The translations under genes and the position numbers were made by a program. A stretch of 35,972 bases of DNA from an uncultured Cryomorphaceae bacterium (lineage in GTDB: Bacteria; Bacteroidota; Bacteroidia; Flavobacteriales; Schleiferiaceae): the NCBI GenBank assembly GCA_937129395.1, contig CAKZNE010000313.1, forward strand, positions 1-35,972, in the 5' to 3' direction. Position 1 is the first letter of the stretch. The number at the start of each line of letters is the position of its first letter. Under the pieces are notes generated by a model. That model worked only from the letters and a program-made list of their open reading frames with translations, made no database searches and was not told the origin of the DNA. This document shows, piece after piece, positions 20,401 to 27,591 of the stretch.

Positions 20401-20768
20401 ACCCCTGAGGAATTGTAGTCCTCATCGGTATTGGAATTCACATTACTTTGTTTGAGATCCGAAAGATTATTGAAAACCAAAATTTGTACTCGATCTTCTA
20501 AGGGAGCATCCAAAAAATTCTCAATTCTTACCAAAGTTTTATCGGTAAGCCGGGCTACTTGTTTTGCTAATTCGTCGTTACCACGATAAAAATAAATGTC
20601 ATATCTCTCAAAACGATGAAGGAACCAATCAAAATCCACATATTGAACTCTGTTTTTCCCAAACTCCTGATTTAGGCCATAATAGAATTGTGCTTTAAGA
20701 GGCAACAAACTTGCTGTTCCTAAGACAAAAAAGAGGATGGATAAAAGTTTAAAATATCTTTTTTTCAA
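17454..20768 (-). CDS. Outer-membrane protein: inactive peptidase-like domain, TolB-like propeller, barrel
   Basis: A 1104-aa envelope protein. Order: signal peptide (1-27, ending LLPLKAQ); a gluzincin-like domain (~35-280); WD40/TolB-like propeller blades (~295-560; KLAYVKQKFGEYRVYIKD, FAMPAME); a charged linker (RKRRTKKKKVEKVE, ~670-700); and a C-terminal beta-barrel (~720-1104) ending in Phe. In the first domain PEWYTEGL (176-183) matches the MA-clan segment after the zinc helix, but the HExxH site reads AEVVL (151-155), so both histidines are lost and catalysis is unlikely. Flavobacterial homologues are often labelled TolB-like translocation proteins; the real role is unknown. The start is TTG at 20768: an in-frame TAG lies two codons upstream and a signal peptide follows directly. 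Confidence 0.7.
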   Translation of the reverse strand: MKKRYFKLLSILFFVLGTASLLPLKAQFYYGLNQEFGKNRVQYVDFDWFLHRFERYDIYFYRGNDELAKQVARLTDKTLVRIENFLDAPLEDRVQILVFNNLSDLKQSNVNSNTDEDYNSSGVTRISGRRLFLHFNGSYTDLEKKLRSGLAEVVLSNLVYGGFTQSLKNSTLLNLPEWYTEGLISYIGEDWSMETDAKVKDGFLSGKFKRINSLIGEDARIAGHSFWHYIGQTYGRKVLKNIVYMAIVNRNIESGFSYILGKDLEMITQGWKDFYKEQYKDGIFEDELKEPLVKVPKNKVITRMELNHDASKLAYVKQKFGEYRVYIKDLKTGKKKKILRGGHKIAQNADYTFPLLAWHPNGEILAMFTEEKGYIYLNFYNLAENKLEKKQFFKFDEILSFDYSKDGKRFLMSAVKKNQSDIFIYTILNTKIEQLTNDSYDDFDPAFFDDEKRVVFSSNRITDTLKKKEWSTDFPKKSVDLFAMPAMEPSTETSVIWRLTNSDGINERASQEYQDGYLTFLSGRSGIVNRHLIKIDSAISYVDTITHYEYSFKEFQQSNYNRSILDQSIGLEGGKNYTLVLKDRRYKIFETEHFNAAEFSGLAVVDNPAPVGIISKDSANASSQTTQTELISSNDVSPLYYPGTAPEDFEIDIRNYQFDDESKFRKRRTKKKKVEKVEILPSPETVTAIPKEDELEIPPKRNYFLSFYKDDFSIGFDNIFSNPQYQRFTGFVTPDLLNFGFNSNFKVGVIDLMHDYRIIGAANTNFQPLSGTSLAPNAEFYVSVSNYKKRLDIDYVFSRRSQVLIQNFANYDRIITYEVMPKFSWPFSPVAAIKGSIGYRLDKTIALSRESFSLDEPDLYKDYAVAKASFVYDNTRKIGLNLYSGLRYKIFAEYYRNLNLKPTGLYTAGIDARHYTIIHRNLIWANRFASGFSWGPERLIYIMGGVDNSFSNSVEPTPIADNNNYVFQTLVTNMRGSFQNIRNGDKFAVINSELRWPILSYLYRRPIRSDIFKNLQVVGFADVGTAWNGPSPYSEENKINTTEIPFGSSGLIVLDSQKEPIIAGIGTGLRTRVFGYFIRFDWAWGIEDGLMKPRVFSFSLGTDF

Positions 20769-20990
20769 ATTCTATTCGTTCAGAATCCCAATTGGATTAA
20801 TGTAAAAACTAACTTAGTAAAGCTTCATTTAGTATGGATGAAGGTAATCTAAAATGCTTATTTTAAAAAGCAGTCTAATTTATAAACCCCAATTGCTCAA
20901 TTAAGGTTGCTTCCAAGGCTTTTATTTGTTTATATATGGACGATGATTTAGCCGAAAAGTTGGTTGCTATTGGAAAATAAAATCCAAAAA

Positions 20991-22331
20991 TCAACAAAGT
21001 TTCAGCATCATTTCCTCCACTTCTTGGCTGTCCCATTTGGTGTCAATATTCGGAAGAGCCATTATTTGTGCCATAATACCGTCCTGTCTTATCCCTTCTT
21101 TTAAAGCATCGGAATAGCGGATATGACTAAAAGTTACCATGGAATATAGAGGCATCCATTTATCAGGATACTTTCCATAAAATCGATTTTCAATTTTCTT
21201 TCTCAATAAAAAACTTGGATCTCCTGTTAGATCTCTCATCTCTACAAAGTTTCTCATCGCCAAATCTGCAATGGCCTCTGCATCTGGTTTTCTAGATTTT
21301 TGAAACTCCTCTAAAACCAAAGGCCAATCCTCTCCTTTTTCAGAAAGCAACTCCTCCAAAACAGAACAATCCTCAAAACCACTATTCATTCCCTGTCCGT
21401 AAAAGGGAACAATTGCATGTGAAGCATCTCCTAAAATAGTAACCTTGTCATTTTTTACCCAAGGATAGCATCTAATAATTACCAAGGAAGAAGTAGGATT
21501 TTCATCCCATTCCTGATTAAAACTAGGCATCAAATCCAAAGCATCACCAAATTGCTCTTTAAAAAGTTCTCTTGCTTTTTCAGTGGAATCTTGTTCAGAA
21601 AAGGAAGGTGAACCTTCAAAAGGAAAAAATAAAGTACAAGTAAAACTACCGTCCGGATTTGGTAAGGCTATCAACATATAGTTCCCTCTTGGCCATATAT
21701 GCAATGCTTCTTTTTCCATCTTATGGCTTCCATCTTCATTTGGTGGAATGCTTAATTCCTTATATCCATGTTCTATATATTCTTGGGAATAATTAAATCT
21801 ATCTGTTTTCTGAAAGGCAGCTCTTACCGCACTAAATGCTCCATCGGTTCCAAAAAGCATATCAGCCTCTGAACTCGTTGATTTCCCTGTTTCATAATTT
21901 TTAAAAGTGGCTGAAGCCTTTTCAAAGTCAACTGCGGTGCAACGTTCGTTGAAATTAATTTTTGCATTACCAGTACTTTCTGCTAAATCCATTAGTCTGG
22001 CATTAAGTCCAGCCCTAGAAACTGAATAAATCGCTTGTCCTTCTTTCCCATAAGGTTGAAAACTTAATTTTCCTTTCTGGTCATGCATTACTCTTCTATA
22101 CATGGGAATGGAAATTTTTCGAATTTCTTCACCAACTCCAACCCCATCCAATGCTTTCCAACCTCTATTGCTCATGGCCAAGTTTATGGACCGGCCACCG
22201 TCAATAAGATTTGCTCTCATATCCGGTCTTCTTTCAAAAAGTTCCACTTGATGGCCTCTTTTTCCCAAATAAATGGCCAATAGAGATCCTACCAATCCAG
22301 CACCGCAGATATTAATTTTCTTTTGTGACAT
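20991..22331 (-). CDS. kmo: Kynurenine 3-monooxygenase
   Basis: FAD-dependent aromatic hydroxylase that turns L-kynurenine into 3-hydroxykynurenine using NADPH and oxygen. Seen: N-terminal FAD fold INICGAGLVGSLLAIYLGKRG with the acidic end ELFERR, the segment GRSINLAMSNRGWKAL typical of Kmo, the second FAD motif VTILGDASHAIVPFYGQGMNSGFEDC, and a hydrophobic C-terminal end. Length of 446 aa fits the family. Its ATG lies one base after the kynU stop, so the two form an operon. With kynureninase the pair makes 3-hydroxyanthranilate, feeding de novo NAD synthesis or tryptophan breakdown; the dioxygenase genes are not in the window. Confidence 0.93.
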   Translation of the reverse strand: MSQKKINICGAGLVGSLLAIYLGKRGHQVELFERRPDMRANLIDGGRSINLAMSNRGWKALDGVGVGEEIRKISIPMYRRVMHDQKGKLSFQPYGKEGQAIYSVSRAGLNARLMDLAESTGNAKINFNERCTAVDFEKASATFKNYETGKSTSSEADMLFGTDGAFSAVRAAFQKTDRFNYSQEYIEHGYKELSIPPNEDGSHKMEKEALHIWPRGNYMLIALPNPDGSFTCTLFFPFEGSPSFSEQDSTEKARELFKEQFGDALDLMPSFNQEWDENPTSSLVIIRCYPWVKNDKVTILGDASHAIVPFYGQGMNSGFEDCSVLEELLSEKGEDWPLVLEEFQKSRKPDAEAIADLAMRNFVEMRDLTGDPSFLLRKKIENRFYGKYPDKWMPLYSMVTFSHIRYSDALKEGIRQDGIMAQIMALPNIDTKWDSQEVEEMMLKLC

Positions 22332-22332
22332 A

Positions 22333-23601
22333 TTATAATGCTGATTTTAAAATTTCACCAAATTGATATACATCCATAAATGAATTATACAAAGGAACCG
22401 CTGCCAAACGAATTACATCCGGCTCTCTCCAATCTGCAATTACTCCTGCTTTTGTTAAAGTATCAAAAACTGCTTTACCCGATTCGGGAACAACCATGGA
22501 TATCTGGGAACCTCTTTTAGAAGGATCTTTGGGTGTAAGTATTTTTAATTTTTTGTTTTCACTTTTGCCCACTTCGTTAATAATGAACTCCATATACCCA
22601 GTCAATAAATCTGCTTTGGTTCTAAGAGCATCTATTCCAGCTTCATTAAAAAGCTCTAAGCTTGCTAATAGGGGGGTCATAGAAAGTACAGGTGCATTGC
22701 TCAATTGCCAAGCTTCGGCAGTAGGAATTGGAATAAATTCATCGGGCATTTTAAATCTGGTTTCCTTATCATGTCCCCACCATCCTTCAAACCTAGGAAT
22801 CTCAGTTTGGCCATGATGTTTTTCATGAACAAAAACCCCGGACACTCCGCCCGGTCCACTATTTAAATATTTATATCCACACCATGCTGCAAAATCCACA
22901 TCCCAATCATGAAGCTGTAGTTTTACATTTCCTGCAGCATGGGCTAAATCCCAGCCAGCCATTCCTCCAGCATCATGCACGGCTTTGGTTATTCCTTTAA
23001 TATCGAAAAACTGTCCAGTATAATAATTCACACCGCCAATCATTAGCAGGGCCAATTCATCTTTGTTTTCTTCAATAGCTTTGTAAATATTGGCTTCATC
23101 AATTAATTCGGTTTCAGGGTCTGGTTGTATTTCAATTAAATGCGAATCAGGATCTAAACCATGGAATCTCAACTGACTTCTCAGCGCATATTGATCTGAT
23201 GGAAAAGCTTTTGCTTCACAAATAATTTTAGTCCTTTTTGAATCCGGCCTAAAAAAACTGACCATCATTAAGTGTAGGTTGGTTGTTAGTCCATTCATAG
23301 CAACCACCTCAGTATTTTTTGCCCCAACAATTTTGGCCAAGGCATCGGTAAAAAACTCATGGTAAGGCAACCAAGCTCTTTTGGCGTCTGTATGGCCTTC
23401 CACTCCATATTTCGCCCAATCTTCCAGTTCTTCTAGTAAATATTTTTGGGCGTTTTTCGCTTGTAAGCCAAGAGAATTTCCAGTAAAATAAAAAGCTGCT
23501 TTTCCATTTACTTGTGGAAATAAAAACTTGTTCCGATACTCTTTCATTGGATCTTCATCATCACATTTTTGAGCAAATTCTTTGGAAAATTGGTAATTCA
23601 T
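22333..23601 (-). CDS. kynU: Kynureninase
   Basis: PLP enzyme that cleaves kynurenine or 3-hydroxykynurenine to anthranilate or 3-hydroxyanthranilate plus alanine. Seen: aminotransferase fold type I, with GNSLGLQ (~42-48), the WDLAHAAGN segment binding the cofactor, and the PLP lysine Lys244 in WCGYKYLNSGPGG. The length of 422 aa is normal. The ATG at 23601 begins MNYQFSKEFA. It is first gene of the kynU-kmo operon, with its own promoter match in the 35-base gap behind the UbiA-like gene. Confidence 0.94.
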   Translation of the reverse strand: MNYQFSKEFAQKCDDEDPMKEYRNKFLFPQVNGKAAFYFTGNSLGLQAKNAQKYLLEELEDWAKYGVEGHTDAKRAWLPYHEFFTDALAKIVGAKNTEVVAMNGLTTNLHLMMVSFFRPDSKRTKIICEAKAFPSDQYALRSQLRFHGLDPDSHLIEIQPDPETELIDEANIYKAIEENKDELALLMIGGVNYYTGQFFDIKGITKAVHDAGGMAGWDLAHAAGNVKLQLHDWDVDFAAWCGYKYLNSGPGGVSGVFVHEKHHGQTEIPRFEGWWGHDKETRFKMPDEFIPIPTAEAWQLSNAPVLSMTPLLASLELFNEAGIDALRTKADLLTGYMEFIINEVGKSENKKLKILTPKDPSKRGSQISMVVPESGKAVFDTLTKAGVIADWREPDVIRLAAVPLYNSFMDVYQFGEILKSAL

Positions 23602-23619
23602 CTATTCAATATTTGTGGT

Positions 23620-23648
23620 CAAAGTTAAAAAGTTCCTCAAGCTAACAA
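23620..23648 (-). promoter_or_regulatory. Promoter for kynU-kmo
   Basis: On the minus strand: TTG (23648-23646), 18 bases, then TAACTTTG (23627-23620). This is a full Bacteroidota-type promoter, 18 bases before the kynU ATG. It overlaps the end of the UbiA-like gene and implies that kynU-kmo is transcribed on its own. Confidence 0.6.
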
Positions 23649-24488
23649 GAATGATAAAACAAATAATATAATGGCGGAAAAAATTGGGATGGATTCCACC
23701 CAAAATCCACAATAAAGTTCAGATCTTCTGGAGTTCATTCTGGAAATTAACCAAATCCCGAAAGCACCAGCTATTATCCAAGAAATTGCCAACTGTAATG
23801 ACCCATTAAAGAAAAAATATTGAGTGATTTTCCAAAGTACATAGCTCGACATTAAAATACAGGCCACCCATATGGAATATTTTTCACCAATTTTTTGAGG
23901 CAGAGTTTGCATTTCCTCACCATCCAATGGAATATCTCTAATATCAAATGGAATAACCAGTGCTGCAACTATTGCAGATCTAAAAACAAACTCACCTATG
24001 GCAATCGGATTAAATTCTTGGAAAACCAAAAGCGGCATTAAAAAGGAGATATAAGCCCAGGAGGCTGAAATTAAAAAAAGTTTTAGACCAGGCGCATTTC
24101 TTAAAGAACTAAAAGATTTAAAAGGATGATTGAACCCTATTGGATATAAAAAAGCCAACAAAAATGCCGGTGCCGTATACCATACAAGCTTAGCCGAAAG
24201 AATTTCAATATAAAAAAACAGAGCTGCAACTAAAAAAAGGGCTGTGAAAATTATGGCTTGGAGAAATCTTTTACTCATCCAAAGCTTTTGCTTCAGTTCT
24301 TCATTCAAATCTTTTGGCATTTGAACAATTCTCATATAGTTATAAGCTCCAATAGTTGAACAAAAAACAAAAAGGATATAAGGTAAGGGTATTTCATTAA
24401 GCTCTTGATGGGACAAGTAGGTAAAACAAGAGATTGCTAAGGCAACCCAAAAGTTTGAATAGACCGCAAGTTTTAGAAGTTTGTTCAC
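23637..24488 (-). CDS. UbiA-like integral membrane protein
   Basis: A 283-aa protein with about eight or nine membrane helices. It looks like a distant UbiA prenyltransferase relative: residues 178-201 (VIPFDIRDIPLDGEEMQTLP) match the second Asp-rich motif (Asp182, Asp185), and LRNAPGLKLFL (129-139) matches the conserved Arg/Lys segment between the motifs. The first motif NDxxD, needed to bind the prenyl diphosphate magnesium, is replaced by AYNYMRIVQ (49-56) without Asp. The activity is therefore uncertain; it may use another substrate or be inactive. The start is GTG at 24488, directly behind two in-frame stop codons. It is divergent from gcvP across 107 bases. Confidence 0.6.
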   Translation of the reverse strand: MNKLLKLAVYSNFWVALAISCFTYLSHQELNEIPLPYILFVFCSTIGAYNYMRIVQMPKDLNEELKQKLWMSKRFLQAIIFTALFLVAALFFYIEILSAKLVWYTAPAFLLAFLYPIGFNHPFKSFSSLRNAPGLKLFLISASWAYISFLMPLLVFQEFNPIAIGEFVFRSAIVAALVIPFDIRDIPLDGEEMQTLPQKIGEKYSIWVACILMSSYVLWKITQYFFFNGSLQLAISWIIAGAFGIWLISRMNSRRSELYCGFWVESIPIFSAIILFVLSFLLA

Positions 24489-24558
24489 TTATTAACCAAA
24501 TGTTGATTATTGAAAATTCCTTTAGATGCCAAAGCACAAAATAAGCTGTTTTATTACT

Positions 24559-24566
24559 TACTTTTG
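24559..24566 (+). promoter_or_regulatory. Promoter -7 element for gcvP
   Basis: TACTTTTG, an exact TAnnTTTG match, ends 29 bases before the gcvP ATG. No -33 TTG is clear. The short leader leaves no space for a glycine riboswitch. Confidence 0.5.
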
Positions 24567-24595
24567 CAGTCCAAATTTTCAAAATTAAGAATAAG

Positions 24596-27466
24596 ATGAC
24601 AACAGATTCTTTCGCATATAGACATATTGGACCTAGAGAACATGAGGTTGATGAAATGTTGAAAGCCGTTGGGGTGGATACCATTGAACAATTAATTGAT
24701 GAAACTATTCCTAAAAACATCCGATTAAAAGAGGAGTTGAATCTTTCTCCGGCTTTAACTGAGAATGAATTTATTGGAAAAATCAGGAATCTTGGTAGAA
24801 AGAATAATGTTTATAAAACATATATAGGTTTAGGCTATCACCCAACTATAATGCCCGGTGTTGTACAAAGAAACATCCTTGAAAATCCGGGTTGGTATAC
24901 GGCTTACACTCCATATCAAGCGGAAATTGCACAAGGGAGATTGGAAGCCTTATTAAATTTTCAAACTGTTGTATGTGACCTTACGGGTTTACCTATTGCC
25001 AATGCCAGTTTATTGGATGAGTCTACAGCTGCTGCTGAAGCCATGTCTATGTTTTTTGCCGCTAGAAGTCGGGCCAAGCAAAAAGCGGGAGCAAATAAAT
25101 TTTTTGTTAGCATTCATTGTTTGCATCAGAATATAGATCTATTAAAAACCAGATCTGAGCCCTTAGGGATTGAACTTGTAATTGGAGATCATAGAGAGAT
25201 AAATCTTAGTGAGGATTTTTTTGGCGCACTTCTTCAATATCCTGCTGCTGATGGGGAGGTATTTGACTATAAGGATTGGGTAAAAGGAGCAAAAGAATTT
25301 GAAGTTCAAACTTGTGTTGCGGCAGATATTATGTCCCTAGCTTTACTTTCACCTCCGGGAGAATGGGGAGTTGACGCTGTTGTTGGAACCACCCAAAGAT
25401 TTGGAATCCCATTGGGGTTTGGTGGACCCCATGCCGCTTTTTTTGCGACCCATGATGCTTATAAAAGGCAAATTCCAGGTAGAATAATTGGAAAAACATT
25501 AGACAAAAGTGGAAATCCTGCTTTAAGGATGGCACTTCAAACAAGAGAACAACACATTAAAAGGGAAAGAGCAACTTCCAATATTTGCACCGCTCAGGTA
25601 TTATTAGCTGTAATGGCTGGAATGTATGCCGCTTACCACGGCCCAAGGGGTCTGAAAAACATTGCTTCAAAAATCCATTTCAGCGCAGTAACTCTTACTG
25701 ACAAACTTCGCAATCTTGGTTATGAGCAACAAAATGAATTTTTCTTTGATACCATTCGAATAGAAACTGGAGAAATTTCATCAGATGAGATTCGAAAAAT
25801 TGCGGAACAAAAAGAAGTAAACCTTAGATATATAAGCAACCATGAAGTGGGAATTTCTTTAAACGAGACCACAAATTTGGACGCTATTAATGAAATCATT
25901 GAAATTTTCGCCGAGGCCAAGGAAGCTGAATTGAATCCGGCTACAAAATTATTTGAGGTGATGGCTATTCCAGAAACCTTAAAAAGAAAAAGCGCCTATT
26001 TAAGCAATGCTGTTTTTAATAAGTATCATTCTGAAACTGAAATGATGCGATATATCAAAAAGTTAGAACGTAAAGATCTTTCTTTAAATCACAGTATGAT
26101 TGCCTTAGGCAGTTGCACTATGAAATTAAACGCAGCTACAGAAATGCTTCCCTTAAGTTGGCCATTATTTGCTAATATTCACCCATTTGCACCAAAAAAC
26201 CAAACATTTGGATACCGAGAAATGATCTCCGATTTAGAAAGGGATTTAGCGGAAATTACCGGATTTCATTCCATGTCCTTGCAACCAAACTCGGGTGCTC
26301 AAGGCGAATACGCAGGTTTAATGGTTATTCGTGCCTATCATCAATCTAGAGGTGAAGGACATAGAAACATTACCTTAATTCCTAGCTCTGCCCACGGCAC
26401 AAATCCAGCCTCAGCAGTTATGGCAGGGATGAAAGTTGTTGTTGTAAAATGTGACGACTATGGAAACATTGATGTAAACGATCTAAGAGAAAAGGCTGTT
26501 CTTCATAGCGACAATCTTTCTGCATTAATGATCACCTACCCATCGACTCATGGCGTTTTTGAGGAATCCGTAATTGAAATTACAGATATTATTCACGAAC
26601 ATGGCGGACAGGTTTATATGGATGGTGCGAATATGAATGCACAGGTAGGATTAACAAGTCCTGGAAATATTGGAGCTGATGTTTGCCATCTAAATCTTCA
26701 TAAAACATTTGCCATTCCTCATGGTGGTGGTGGACCTGGCATGGGACCAATTGGAGTTGCCGAGCATTTGGCACCTTTCCTTCCATCGCACAGTTTGGTA
26801 CCTACAGGAGGTAAAAACGGAATATCATCTATTTCTGCCGCGCCTTTTGGAAGTGGACTTATCTTAATTATCAGCTACGCTTATATTAAAATGCTTGGTG
26901 CCGAGGGTTTAAGAAAATCCACGGAATTTGCCATTCTTAATGCTAATTATATGAAGCAAAGGTTGGAAGGTGATTTTTCGATTCTATATTCAAACATCAA
27001 GAATAGAGTTGCTCATGAAATGATCATTGATTGTAGGGTCTTTAAAAAAGACACTGGAATTGAAGTAGTAGATATTGCTAAAAGATTAATGGATTACGGC
27101 TACCATGCACCAACAGTTTCCTTTCCGGTAAATGGCACAATGATGATTGAGCCTACAGAAAGTGAAGGAAAAGAGGAAATAGATCAATTTTGCAATGCTT
27201 TATTGTCGATAAAGAATGAGATAGATACCATCCAGGCAAATAATTTGGATTTTGATAATAATGTTGTAAAAAATTCGCCTCACACTTTAAATATGCTCAC
27301 TGCTGATTCGTGGGATTTTCCATACTCTAGAGAAACTGCTGCCTACCCACTGGAATATATTCACGAAAATAAATTCTGGCCTTCAGTACGTCGCGCAGAT
27401 GATGCTTTCGGAGACAGAAACCTAATATGTACTTGCGATCCTATTGAATCCTATTTGGAAGAATAA
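24596..27466 (+). CDS. gcvP: Glycine dehydrogenase (decarboxylating), P protein
   Basis: PLP enzyme of the glycine cleavage system; it decarboxylates glycine and passes the aminomethyl group to the lipoyl arm of the H protein. The lpd product at 5605 would serve as the L protein. Seen: a 956-aa single-chain form with both the N-terminal (inactive, ~1-450) and C-terminal (active, ~460-956) halves. The PLP lysine is Lys703 in HLNLHKTFAIPHGGGGPGMGP. Other family segments are FAYRHIGPRE at the N-terminus, MIPLGSCTMKLN-like (MIALGSCTMKLN) and PNSGAQGEYAGL. It stands alone, with gcvT and gcvH elsewhere, as is common in flavobacteria. Confidence 0.97.
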   Translation: MTTDSFAYRHIGPREHEVDEMLKAVGVDTIEQLIDETIPKNIRLKEELNLSPALTENEFIGKIRNLGRKNNVYKTYIGLGYHPTIMPGVVQRNILENPGWYTAYTPYQAEIAQGRLEALLNFQTVVCDLTGLPIANASLLDESTAAAEAMSMFFAARSRAKQKAGANKFFVSIHCLHQNIDLLKTRSEPLGIELVIGDHREINLSEDFFGALLQYPAADGEVFDYKDWVKGAKEFEVQTCVAADIMSLALLSPPGEWGVDAVVGTTQRFGIPLGFGGPHAAFFATHDAYKRQIPGRIIGKTLDKSGNPALRMALQTREQHIKRERATSNICTAQVLLAVMAGMYAAYHGPRGLKNIASKIHFSAVTLTDKLRNLGYEQQNEFFFDTIRIETGEISSDEIRKIAEQKEVNLRYISNHEVGISLNETTNLDAINEIIEIFAEAKEAELNPATKLFEVMAIPETLKRKSAYLSNAVFNKYHSETEMMRYIKKLERKDLSLNHSMIALGSCTMKLNAATEMLPLSWPLFANIHPFAPKNQTFGYREMISDLERDLAEITGFHSMSLQPNSGAQGEYAGLMVIRAYHQSRGEGHRNITLIPSSAHGTNPASAVMAGMKVVVVKCDDYGNIDVNDLREKAVLHSDNLSALMITYPSTHGVFEESVIEITDIIHEHGGQVYMDGANMNAQVGLTSPGNIGADVCHLNLHKTFAIPHGGGGPGMGPIGVAEHLAPFLPSHSLVPTGGKNGISSISAAPFGSGLILIISYAYIKMLGAEGLRKSTEFAILNANYMKQRLEGDFSILYSNIKNRVAHEMIIDCRVFKKDTGIEVVDIAKRLMDYGYHAPTVSFPVNGTMMIEPTESEGKEEIDQFCNALLSIKNEIDTIQANNLDFDNNVVKNSPHTLNMLTADSWDFPYSRETAAYPLEYIHENKFWPSVRRADDAFGDRNLICTCDPIESYLEE

Positions 27467-27544
27467 TTAAATAAACTGTCAAAATTTTACATCATTCATT
27501 TCTAAATCCTTTGGGGGTTTTACCAACGTTAACATTTTAATTGT

Positions 27545-27552
27545 TACATTTG
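27545..27552 (+). promoter_or_regulatory. Promoter -7 element for the first T9SS type A gene
   Basis: TACATTTG, an exact TAnnTTTG match, ends 39 bases before the ATG at 27592. It sits between two GTTAAC palindromes (27527 and 27552), which could be chance in such AT-rich DNA. Confidence 0.45.
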
Positions 27553-27591
27553 TTAACCTTGTGTTAAAATTTTAAGAAAAACCCAAAAAGT

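Noticed and set aside
20769-20990. Possible gene remnant between kmo and the outer-membrane gene
   Set aside because: A plus-strand frame from about 20880 to 20980 reads a protein-like end (DDDLAEKLVAIGK) but has no start of useful length; no terminator or promoter is clear. I see nothing firm in these 222 bases.
24489-24595. Glycine riboswitch before gcvP
   Set aside because: The 107-base gap is shared with a divergent gene, the predicted leader is under 30 bases, and no glycine aptamer pattern is visible.
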